Shown here: positions 1-5,619 of the stretch, piece after piece
Layout: every line of letters starts with the position of its first letter
Numbering within the stretch: the stretch's first letter is position 1
DNA from: Candidatus Kapaibacterium sp.
GTDB taxonomy: Bacteria > Bacteroidota > Ignavibacteria > Kapaibacteriales > UBA2268
Direction: 5' to 3'
Length of the DNA stretch: 8,154 nt
NCBI GenBank assembly: GCA_027858275.1
Contig: JAQIDA010000003.1
Coordinates: 1-8,154 of the forward strand
Position numbers and translations under genes: made by a program
Notes under the pieces: model-generated
The model's input: the letters and a program-made list of their open reading frames with translations, nothing else
The model's database searches: none
Told to the model about the DNA's origin: nothing

Positions 1-207
1 TATTATGGTGATCCGACTACCAATCTTTCTTTAAAATTTGAACCTGCCATAGAATTTGAAGAAGATACAGAAACAGATATCTTCTTCCATATAGACCCTG
101 TTGATTTATTCAGCAGCGGCACATCAATTGCTGATCCAATGGATGACAGCAACAAAAACACTATAGACAATTTAATCAAATCAGCAATCAAAGCTGTAAA
201 AAAGTAG
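1..207 (+). CDS. C-terminal fragment of an unidentified protein
   Basis: An open frame enters from the left edge and ends at a TAG at 205-207, giving the last 68 residues of a protein whose start lies outside the window. The fragment begins YYGDPTTNLSLKFEP, continues with an acidic stretch (EFEEDTETD) and a strand-like FFHIDPVDLFSSG, and ends in a Lys-rich helix-like tail (LIKSAIKAVKK). I do not recognise the family. The alternation of strand and DxxxLF-type residues is loosely like the C-terminal part of MbnP-like copper-associated lipoprotein domains, but this is only an impression. There is no T9SS tail. The stop codon is followed within 25 bases by a strong terminator, so this is the last gene of its transcript. 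Confidence 0.7.
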   Translation, partial: YYGDPTTNLSLKFEPAIEFEEDTETDIFFHIDPVDLFSSGTSIADPMDDSNKNTIDNLIKSAIKAVKK

Positions 208-230
208 TTGCTAAGTGTGTTTACGAAAAT

Positions 231-268
231 AAAAGGCTTGATAATCATCTTGAATTATCAAGCCTTTT
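231..268. terminator. Bidirectional rho-independent terminator between convergent genes
   Basis: A perfect 15-bp stem pairs 231-245 (AAAAGGCTTGATAAT) with 254-268, with an 8-base loop (CATCTTGA). A T-run follows on the + strand (265-270), and an A-rich stretch precedes it, which becomes a T-rich tract on the - strand. It lies between the gene ending at 207 (+) and the gene ending at 286 (-), so it can serve both. Confidence 0.9.
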
Positions 269-285
269 TTCGTATCAGACAGCCC

Positions 286-1467
286 TCATTTTACTTTCAT
301 CATCATTCCGCTTTCGACCTTAGCCCCGATTATAATTGCATAATAATACATCCCTGCAGGTCGGTCCTTAGAGTCAAATCGAATCGAATGATCTCCTGTT
401 TCACAATAACCGACATCAAGCGCAGAGATTTTCTCTCCGATCGAATTATACACATTGATACTGACAATATTCGCCGATGTAACTGTGAATTTTATTTCCG
501 AGTTTTGCGAAAACGGATTAGGCGCGACAAACGTTTTATCCGACTTTATATGTTGGTTATCAGTTGCCGAAGAAACGATTCTTGATTTGGCAACAAGAAG
601 ATTATCGATCCACATAGTTTGCTCAACCGGCGACCCGGGACCGATATACGGTGCGATCAGGAATTGATTGAACATCATATCGGGACGTTGTCCTGTTCTC
701 ATCATAACATCATCATGACTGATAATCAAGGCATCATCGAACCAATATCGTACAATTCCGTCAGTGATACCTTTGCCGTCAACAATGCTGTTGAGCTTGA
801 AATACGCTTCGACATGGTGCCAATCGTTTTTGTAGTTATTGCCGGGATCATCAGAAAAATATTTCATTTCAGCTTTCCATTGTTTCCCGTTATTATGAAC
901 ATTTCCGCTTTGATAGCAATCGCCGTAGTAGCCATCGCTGCTGCCGTTACAACCTGCGACAGATCTTTCTTCCGTTACATCCGTCAGATCGACCCCTATA
1001 TTATTTTCATCAATATTCTCTGCGTCCTGAATCGCAAGAAGCGGAATCCCGGCATTATGCTCGATATACGTAGTCAAATGTGTGTAAGAAGGTCCGACAT
1101 AGATATGATTCGCATTTGTGATAAAATGAAATTCGTGGGGATGATAGGGTTTCCCCGAGCCAATGTAATTTTTGCTGTATTTCACATAATAACTCAGATA
1201 TACTTCGTCAGTTTCCTCAAAGAGATGTCGCCCCGGAGAGCCTCCTTCAGCACCTCGTTCTCCCAACAAATATTTACATTCGAGAGAGGCTGAACTTCCT
1301 TCAATATGCTCGCTTGTTGAAAGCTTCCCCTTTAGATGATCGTACCAACCCCTTGAAGCAAATTCCGTATCTTCAAAATCTTCTTGGAAAAGTATTTCCG
1401 GATCAGAGGCGACCAGCGGTTTTATAATGAATATAAGTGCCGTCAGAGCTATTATCAATCTAAACAT
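286..1467 (-). CDS. Secreted polysaccharide-lyase-like (jelly-roll) protein with T9SS sorting tail
   Basis: This 393-residue protein starts with a signal peptide (MFRLIIALTALIFIIKPLVA, cleavage near residue 20-21). Residues about 22-300 look like a concanavalin A-like jelly-roll of the polysaccharide lyase/heparin-lyase-like group. Supporting segments are EDFED near 30, VYLSYYVKYS at 89-98, WHHVEAYFKLNS at 216-227, DGIVRYWFDD at 236-245 and MWIDNLLVAKS at 285-295. The strand order with a late WIDN strand is typical of glycan-binding or glycan-cleaving members, but I cannot assign a substrate or catalytic residues with confidence. Cys173 and Cys184 could form a disulfide. Residues 313-393 (FVAPNPFSQN to the end) form a T9SS type A sorting domain, so the product is probably exported across the outer membrane and either anchored or released. 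The start is supported by GGGAG at 1474-1478 (minus strand), 6 bases before ATG. Function beyond 'secreted, probably carbohydrate-related' is inference. Confidence 0.85.
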   Translation of the reverse strand: MFRLIIALTALIFIIKPLVASDPEILFQEDFEDTEFASRGWYDHLKGKLSTSEHIEGSSASLECKYLLGERGAEGGSPGRHLFEETDEVYLSYYVKYSKNYIGSGKPYHPHEFHFITNANHIYVGPSYTHLTTYIEHNAGIPLLAIQDAENIDENNIGVDLTDVTEERSVAGCNGSSDGYYGDCYQSGNVHNNGKQWKAEMKYFSDDPGNNYKNDWHHVEAYFKLNSIVDGKGITDGIVRYWFDDALIISHDDVMMRTGQRPDMMFNQFLIAPYIGPGSPVEQTMWIDNLLVAKSRIVSSATDNQHIKSDKTFVAPNPFSQNSEIKFTVTSANIVSINVYNSIGEKISALDVGYCETGDHSIRFDSKDRPAGMYYYAIIIGAKVESGMMMKVK

Positions 1468-1721
1468 TAATTACTCCCGTTTATGATAAAACTTCGTCAA
1501 TAATATAAGAAATTAATTTGTTTTATAGGCGGATAATAACTATTACAAAATACTTGCCATTATGCTGTACAAAATTGAATATTGTCCTTGTTTATTCTCC
1601 CGATAAGTATTAATTTCGGACTGCTAATTATAACAACAAAAGACAAAAGTATTTGAATTTTTTAAGATATGTACAGCATCATAACATTTAGCTTTTTCAC
1701 AATCTCTTAAGACCGTTGTTC

Positions 1722-1754
1722 TTGGCTGTACGTGGCAGAAATAATCTATTTTTG
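1722..1754 (+). promoter_or_regulatory. Candidate Bacteroidota-type promoter of the outer-membrane protein gene
   Basis: TATTTTTG at 1747-1754 matches the TAnnTTTG -7 consensus of Bacteroidota housekeeping promoters. A TTG at 1722-1724, 22 bases upstream, is a plausible -33 element. The octamer ends 55 bases before the chosen ATG at 1810. The same octamer appears upstream of the WD40 gene. The sequence is AT-rich, so chance matches are possible. Confidence 0.4.
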
Positions 1755-1799
1755 ACTGAATGATAGTTAATTAAATTTTTCGATAATTTTATAATATTT

Positions 1800-1803
1800 A
1801 GGA
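1800..1803 (+). promoter_or_regulatory. Ribosome binding site that decides the start at 1810
   Basis: AGGA at 1800-1803 directly abuts an in-frame ATG at 1804, leaving no usable spacing. It lies 6 bases before the second ATG at 1810. The second ATG also gives a typical signal-peptide start (MKKFF), so 1810 is preferred. Confidence 0.6.
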
Positions 1804-1809
1804 ATGGTA

Positions 1810-3141
1810 ATGAAGAAATTTTTTGTAATGATTATGATCCTTATAATTTCAGGATCAGCAGTTTATGGTCAAAGTTATCAAGAAAAGCGTTTTTGGATAG
1901 GTCCGACTGTTGGTTACGCTTTTGCAGATTTGGGTTTTGGTGCAACCGGTGAATACGGAATGACAGAAAATATTGGGCTGAGTTTCGATCTCGGCTACTC
2001 CGGCTTCAAAGAAGATTTTGGCGGTTTAATGGGCGGAAACGATACATATTGGGAATTTACCCTTTTTAGCGCTTTAGTTTCAGCTTCTTATCACTTTATG
2101 CCCGATGATAAATTCGATCCGTTTCTTAAAGCAGGTATCGGATATATGAATTGGGACGTAAAATTCATGCAGGACGGTAAAGAGATTGATATGTTCCCCG
2201 GTTCATCGGCCGCCTATGAAAGCGGTGTTGGTTTTACAGGACAAATCGGAGCTCGATATCATTTTAGTGAAAAATGGTCCGGAAGAGCTGCTTTAGGATA
2301 TCCCTATATCTTCTCTTTAGGTGTTGACTTTTCATTTGGCGAAGAGTATAAAAAAACTAACAAGAAAAAAAGAAGCACTCCCAAAGTTGCAGCAACAGAT
2401 ACTTACGAAGATAATGATGTAAATGATACTGATGACAGAAGCGTAGAAAGCATACCTCAAAAGGACAAAAAAGATCAATATTCAATTTATATTGGTCCTT
2501 ATATGGGAGCAAAAGCGACAGCAAACACAACATACGCTCACGGTAGAACCTGGAGTGGTATTGATTTCAATGCTCCAAGCATTGGCGCATCGTTTCTTTT
2601 ACCTTTTTCAAACACCGGCTCGATTGGCTTTTTGCTGGACTTAGGCTATGAACCTTACGGCTACACAACTAAACCGTACAATAACGATTATGTCACTGAC
2701 GAAAATACAGTTACTGAAAAATACAACTATTTTAATATTTCACCATCCTTGTATCTCGGCGGATTTGTCATTGGTTTAAATATTGGAATGCCTATGTCAG
2801 CTGAAGCTTATGATGCTGATAATGATGATGTCTCCGTACTGGATGAGAGAGGCTATGAAATTCCTTGGGATGCAGAACCTGATATGGTTGAATACTTAGC
2901 CACTTTATTAGAAATCAAAATTGGCGGTAGTATTCCCTTGGTCAGCAATGAACACGGCAAACTTTCTTTAAATATCATGGCGACCTATGCTTTGTCCGGC
3001 TTGTATGAAAACGAAGAAGTTTATAAATACGCCTACGACGTAATTGACAACACTTCCCAGACTGAAGCTAAAAGTGATTTAAATCCCAAACCGGCTTCAT
3101 TAAGTCTTGGATTAAGTTATTTGTTCAAAGTTGGTTTATAA
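1810..3141 (+). CDS. Two-module outer-membrane beta-barrel-like protein
   Basis: This 443-residue protein has a signal peptide (MKKFFVMIMILIISGSAVYG, cleavage before Gln21). Residues 21-180 are rich in alternating aromatic/glycine strands (FWIGPTVGYAFADLGFG, FDPFLKAGIGYMNW, GFTGQIGARYHFSEKWSGRAALGYPY) and look like a small OmpA/OmpW-type outer-membrane barrel. Residues 181-222 form a charged, low-complexity linker (Lys-rich, then Asp/Glu-rich). Residues 223-443 are a second barrel-like module (YSIYIGPYMGAK, SLYLGGFVIGLNIGMPMS) ending in SLSLGLSYLFKVGL. That C-terminal strand pattern with aromatic/hydrophobic residues fits outer-membrane insertion. The second module is clearly related to the whole mature protein encoded next at 3462-4091. 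No ligand or transport role can be read from the sequence. An upstream ATG at 1804 would add two residues but sits too close to the Shine-Dalgarno. A hairpin and a terminator follow the stop. Confidence 0.85.
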   Translation: MKKFFVMIMILIISGSAVYGQSYQEKRFWIGPTVGYAFADLGFGATGEYGMTENIGLSFDLGYSGFKEDFGGLMGGNDTYWEFTLFSALVSASYHFMPDDKFDPFLKAGIGYMNWDVKFMQDGKEIDMFPGSSAAYESGVGFTGQIGARYHFSEKWSGRAALGYPYIFSLGVDFSFGEEYKKTNKKKRSTPKVAATDTYEDNDVNDTDDRSVESIPQKDKKDQYSIYIGPYMGAKATANTTYAHGRTWSGIDFNAPSIGASFLLPFSNTGSIGFLLDLGYEPYGYTTKPYNNDYVTDENTVTEKYNYFNISPSLYLGGFVIGLNIGMPMSAEAYDADNDDVSVLDERGYEIPWDAEPDMVEYLATLLEIKIGGSIPLVSNEHGKLSLNIMATYALSGLYENEEVYKYAYDVIDNTSQTEAKSDLNPKPASLSLGLSYLFKVGL

Positions 3142-3180
3142 ATCGTTGCTCCTCATTATACAATATGAGTCATAACGATT
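3141..3180 (+). other. Stem-loop directly after the stop codon
   Basis: AATCGTT (3141-3147) pairs with AACGATT (3174-3180), and on the same axis CTCAT (3152-3156) pairs with ATGAG (3165-3169). A 4-base by 4-base internal loop separates the two stems. No T-run follows, so this is not a terminator itself. It lies just 5' of the terminator at 3195-3229 and would form in the 3' UTR. A role in mRNA 3' stability is possible but unproven. Confidence 0.35.
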
Positions 3181-3194
3181 GAATCCTTATACAG

Positions 3195-3229
3195 AAATCC
3201 TTATCAAATATATTGATAAGGATTTTTTT
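3195..3229 (+). terminator. Rho-independent terminator of the two-module outer-membrane protein gene
   Basis: AAATCCTTATCAA (3195-3207) pairs perfectly with TTGATAAGGATTT (3213-3225) around a 5-base loop (ATATA). A run of seven T's covers 3223-3229. The stem is the same as that of the terminator at 4110-4146. Confidence 0.9.
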
Positions 3230-3461
3230 GATTTTTGAAATTGGGAAAGGATATTTTGTTTTTTCTTGAAAAATGATTAAATTGTCATAATAGCGTTAAC
3301 CCGGGTAGAAACGAAATAATTGGGGAAACCTGTCAAAATAATACAGGTTGAAATATTTGAGAGACCCTTTTACGGTATATACCAACCATCAATCCTTCTG
3401 TCCTTGAATTCAACGCTAATTTGAAATTGATATTTGTATCAATAAGGATCAAGAATTAGTC
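3230..3461 (+). promoter_or_regulatory. Leader/intergenic region with two small hairpins before the paralogue gene
   Basis: This non-coding stretch separates the upstream terminator from the next gene and must contain that gene's promoter, but I find no exact TAnnTTTG match. Two perfect 7-bp inverted repeats stand out. AACCTGT (3327-3333) pairs with ACAGGTT (3343-3349) across a 9-base loop. ATTGATA (3426-3432) pairs with TATCAAT (3437-3443) across TTTG. The second ends right next to AAGGA (3444-3448), the only Shine-Dalgarno-like string, which is 13 bases from the ATG and so weakly placed. Either repeat could be an operator or a leader hairpin. Confidence 0.4.
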
Positions 3462-4091
3462 ATGAAAATATTAGTTTTAACAATGTTGATGTTCTTAGGA
3501 GCAAGCTCCCTTTCGGCAAGAAAAATAAAACCACCGCCCAAAGCTTTTGATTTGGATAAAATTAGCTTTTGCGTCGGCGGTCTGGTCAGTGCGAAAGGAA
3601 ATATAAATACCGGAACGATTGAAGGATGTGAGAACAAACCGGTTTTTGGTATGGGTGATGCAGGCGGAAGTGTTTCAGTCTTATTTGGCAAGATTGGACT
3701 TGTGTTCAATGTAATGTACAGTACCGGGGGTTTCTCTCGATATCCTTATGATGACGAATCATTTGTCAGTACAAATACTTATCATCATCTGGTTTTCAAT
3801 CCTAACCTCTACTTCGGAGGGCTTATTCTCGGCATAAATTTGGGGAAGCCTCTAAGCAATACTAAAACTTCTCCGGAAGGAAATGTGACGGAACATGAAG
3901 ACATTGAACCATTAAGAGAAATGATCATAGGGGCAATGATTCCTGTTTTCCAGAACCGATACACAAGGCTGAATGTTGATATTCGCGCAGGATATGTATG
4001 GAAACGATTGGGAGAAGAATTGTACCCTGCATCCTTTTCAGTCGGCGTAAGTTGTTATTTCAAATACCGCCTGCCTAAGTCACACAAATAA
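3462..4091 (+). CDS. Outer-membrane protein paralogue (single module)
   Basis: This 209-residue protein has a predicted signal peptide (MKILVLTMLMFLGASSLSA, about residues 1-19). The mature part is rich in short beta-strands and glycine. It aligns through its length with residues 223-443 of the upstream protein. Matching segments are NPNLYFGGLILGINLGKPLS here against SPSLYLGGFVIGLNIGMPMS there, MIIGAMIPV against IKIGGSIPLV, and PASFSVGVSCYFKYRL against PASLSLGLSYLFKVGL. It lacks the N-terminal barrel and the charged linker. The protein is probably a small outer-membrane or envelope protein; no specific role can be given. The gene has its own leader and its own terminator, so it need not be co-transcribed with its paralogue. 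Cys37, Cys56 and Cys198 are present. The start is the only reasonable one, since it alone supplies the signal peptide, although the Shine-Dalgarno is weak. Confidence 0.8.
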   Translation: MKILVLTMLMFLGASSLSARKIKPPPKAFDLDKISFCVGGLVSAKGNINTGTIEGCENKPVFGMGDAGGSVSVLFGKIGLVFNVMYSTGGFSRYPYDDESFVSTNTYHHLVFNPNLYFGGLILGINLGKPLSNTKTSPEGNVTEHEDIEPLREMIIGAMIPVFQNRYTRLNVDIRAGYVWKRLGEELYPASFSVGVSCYFKYRLPKSHK

Positions 4092-4109
4092 AAGATACGA
4101 TATACAATA

Positions 4110-4146
4110 AAAAAATCCTTATCAAACAAATTGATAAGGATTTTTT
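4110..4146. terminator. Bidirectional terminator between convergent genes
   Basis: A perfect 16-bp stem pairs 4110-4125 with 4131-4146 around the loop ACAAA (4126-4130). The core arms are AAATCCTTATCAA and its complement. Six T's follow on the + strand, and the A-run on the left becomes a T-run on the - strand. It can therefore terminate both the + strand gene ending at 4091 and the - strand operon ending at 4166. The core stem is identical to the terminator at 3195-3225. Confidence 0.9.
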
Positions 4147-4165
4147 ATGTTTTTAAGCCTGCACT

Positions 4166-4369
4166 TTATAATTCTTTGAATTCAAAATGTTTGTGCTTAT
4201 GATCATGATCGTTAGTACATTTTTCTTTTTTCAGATCGGTGCCGCAACCGGTGCCGCCGCAACAGGCGGTTTTCCTGCCTTTTTGTTTGTATTTGCTGAA
4301 CTTGATGCTGCCGGCCATAAATATGGCGGCTAAAGCAAAAAAGCCCATTGCAAGTAAGAATTCAGCCAT
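4166..4369 (-). CDS. nqrM: NqrM-like small Cys/His-rich membrane protein
   Basis: This 67-residue protein has one N-terminal membrane helix (about residues 4-22, FLLAMGFFALAAIFMAGSI) followed by a basic stretch and a Cys-rich segment (Cys36, Cys37, Cys42, Cys51, with CCGGTGC). It ends in a His-rich tail (His55, 57, 59 and 61). Size, single N-terminal helix, the C-G-G motif and position directly after apbE match NqrM (DUF539), the small protein needed to mature Na+-translocating NADH:quinone reductase by supplying iron for its membrane Fe centre. The Cys spacing after CGG differs from proteobacterial NqrM as I remember it, and the His-rich tail is an addition, so the name is by similarity and context. 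The gene follows apbE with 4 bases between stop and start, and its Shine-Dalgarno lies in the end of apbE, so the two are probably translationally coupled. An alternative is a generic metal-binding membrane peptide. Confidence 0.6.
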   Translation of the reverse strand: MAEFLLAMGFFALAAIFMAGSIKFSKYKQKGRKTACCGGTGCGTDLKKEKCTNDHDHKHKHFEFKEL

Positions 4370-4373
4370 AATA

Positions 4374-5420
4374 TTATTTATCTCCTTTGAGGATTTTTTT
4401 TAATGCGTTTGTTTTTTTCTCAATAAAACTGTCGCCGTCTTTAATAATAAAGAAAGCCGGAATATTTTCTTTTTCCGCCACAACGAGACCTTCTTCCGCT
4501 CCCATGACATTCAAAGCTGTCGCCAATCCGTCTGCAACCATACAGGTTTCGCTCAGGACTGTTACGGATGCTAACTTATGTGTGATTGGTCTGCCGGTTT
4601 CGGGATTGATCGTATGCGAATATCTAATTCCGTCTTTTTCGAAATAGTTGTGATAATCTCCCGATGTGGCCATTGCCATATCACTGAGAGAGACGATGGT
4701 CTGAATCTCTGATTGTGCTTTTGGAGAAGCTATACCGATTCGCCAACTGACTTTTTCGAAATTAACACCTTTGGCGCGGGTTTCTCCGCCGATTTCAATG
4801 AAGTAATTGATAAATCCTAAAGAATCAAGTACCTGTGCAAGCATATCAACGCCGTAACCTTTGGCTATAGCAGACAGATCGCAGTGCAAACCCGGGATAT
4901 TCTTCCTGATTACAAGCCCGTCCGGACTAAATTCCAAATTCTCATAACCGCATCGACTCATAGACTCTTCGATTGCAGAATCGCTTGGTATCGTGCTGCT
5001 GAGTCCTTTGTTGCCGAATCCCCAGAGACTGACCAAAGGTTCAACTGTAATATCAAACGCGCCGTCTGACAATTCGCTGATACGCTGAGCCTCTCCGAAT
5101 ACTAACAACATTTCAGGTTGAACGGGATACCATATTGTATCATTGAAATTATTGAACAAAGAAAGATCGGAATCCTCAATAAAAGTCGACATCATCTGAT
5201 TAACTTTTGCCAATGCCGCTTCAATTTCTTGTTCAGTCTGAGTAGCTTTTGCTTCTAATATATCTCCGCTGTCGACAACTTTCACGGTATAGGTTGTACC
5301 CATAGTGTCGCCCTGAATTATTTGCAGTTTTCTTGATTCGCCGCAAGAGTTCAGAACGAGAATCAGGGAAAATAGAAAGACAGCGTTATTTAGATGTTTT
5401 TTGATATTTAATACAAACAT
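4374..5420 (-). CDS. apbE: FAD:protein FMN transferase (ApbE family lipoprotein)
   Basis: ApbE attaches FMN covalently to a threonine of target proteins, using FAD as donor and Mg2+. Known targets include NqrB/NqrC and RnfD/RnfG. The 348-residue product has a lipoprotein signal ending in the lipobox LVLNSC, with Cys26 lipidated, so it should sit on the periplasmic side of a membrane. Family motifs are present in order: MGTTYTVKV (from 40), SDGAFDITVEPL (118-129), DLSAIAKGYGVD (181-192), IEIGGE (208-213), TSGDYHNYF (252-260), HTINPETGRP (269-278) and ADGLATAL (296-303, with the Mg-binding Asp). Length is usual for the family and no key motif is missing. The ATG at 5420 is chosen because it gives a compact lipoprotein signal; a TTG at 5444 would add eight residues. 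Neither has a clear Shine-Dalgarno. It is followed by the NqrM-like gene, which points to Na+-NQR (or an RNF-like complex) as its client. Confidence 0.93.
   Translation of the reverse strand: MFVLNIKKHLNNAVFLFSLILVLNSCGESRKLQIIQGDTMGTTYTVKVVDSGDILEAKATQTEQEIEAALAKVNQMMSTFIEDSDLSLFNNFNDTIWYPVQPEMLLVFGEAQRISELSDGAFDITVEPLVSLWGFGNKGLSSTIPSDSAIEESMSRCGYENLEFSPDGLVIRKNIPGLHCDLSAIAKGYGVDMLAQVLDSLGFINYFIEIGGETRAKGVNFEKVSWRIGIASPKAQSEIQTIVSLSDMAMATSGDYHNYFEKDGIRYSHTINPETGRPITHKLASVTVLSETCMVADGLATALNVMGAEEGLVVAEKENIPAFFIIKDGDSFIEKKTNALKKILKGDK
4381..4388 (-). promoter_or_regulatory. Ribosome binding site of nqrM-like gene inside apbE
   Basis: On the minus strand this reads AAAGGAGA, a strong Shine-Dalgarno. 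It overlaps the last codons of apbE and lies 12 bases before the ATG at 4369. The placement suggests coupled translation of the two genes. Confidence 0.6.
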
Positions 5421-5619
5421 GGGACTAATGGTATTATGTAACAAAATATATTCTGCAATATATGAAAATAGATCTTAACTGCCTACTATCCCTGTCTGAA
5501 TTTTGGGGCGGATCAACCTTCTTCGCCGGAGTCAATATAAGAATTTAAAGAGGCTAAATATTATTTCTTATTTTTGTATCTTTAGTAATCTATTATTCCT
5601 TATAAATTATGGAGACGCC
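5421..5619. promoter_or_regulatory. Divergent intergenic region between apbE and the WD40 gene
   Basis: No gene is supported here. The + strand frame of the WD40 gene stays open back to about 5503 but lacks a good start. TATTTTTG at 5569-5576 matches the Bacteroidota -7 consensus TAnnTTTG and lies 43 bases before the WD40 ATG; I see no clear TTG at the -33 position. No matching element was found on the minus strand for apbE. Confidence 0.4.
5611..5614 (+). promoter_or_regulatory. Ribosome binding site deciding the WD40 gene start
   Basis: GGAG at 5611-5614 is 5 bases before the ATG at 5620, which opens a standard signal peptide (MKSVIKLIIMLLTISAVSA). This supports 5620 over the upstream TTG at 5503. 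Confidence 0.75.

Larger units (their letters stand above)
1468..1809. promoter_or_regulatory. AT-rich divergent intergenic region with long-range inverted repeat
   Basis: This gap separates two divergent genes and contains no convincing coding sequence. It holds a 10-bp inverted repeat, ATGCTGTACA at 1562-1571 and TGTACAGCAT at 1670-1679. A third partial copy, GCTGTAC, lies at 1725-1731. A Bacteroidota-like -7 octamer for the right-hand gene is at 1747-1754. A minus-strand match (TACTTTTG, 1644-1651) could serve the left-hand gene, but I see no good -33 partner for it. The region therefore probably carries both promoters, and the repeat could be an operator. Confidence 0.5.

Noticed and set aside
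619..1293. A 224-codon open frame on the + strand opposite the lyase-like gene
   Set aside because: It is antisense to a gene with signal peptide, recognisable strands and T9SS tail; its own translation is Ile/Cys-rich, low-quality and resembles no family.
3449..3709. Minus-strand open frame over the start of the outer-membrane paralogue
   Set aside because: It lies opposite a gene with a signal peptide and a recognised paralogue; the predicted peptide has no recognisable features.
5421..5444. TTG start at 5444 for apbE
   Set aside because: It would add eight residues before a good lipoprotein signal and has no Shine-Dalgarno; the ATG at 5420 is simpler, though not proven.
5503..5619. 39-residue N-terminal extension of the WD40 protein from a TTG at 5503
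   Set aside because: The ATG at 5620 has a well-spaced GGAG and gives a standard signal peptide; the extension would bury that signal peptide and overlaps the candidate promoter.
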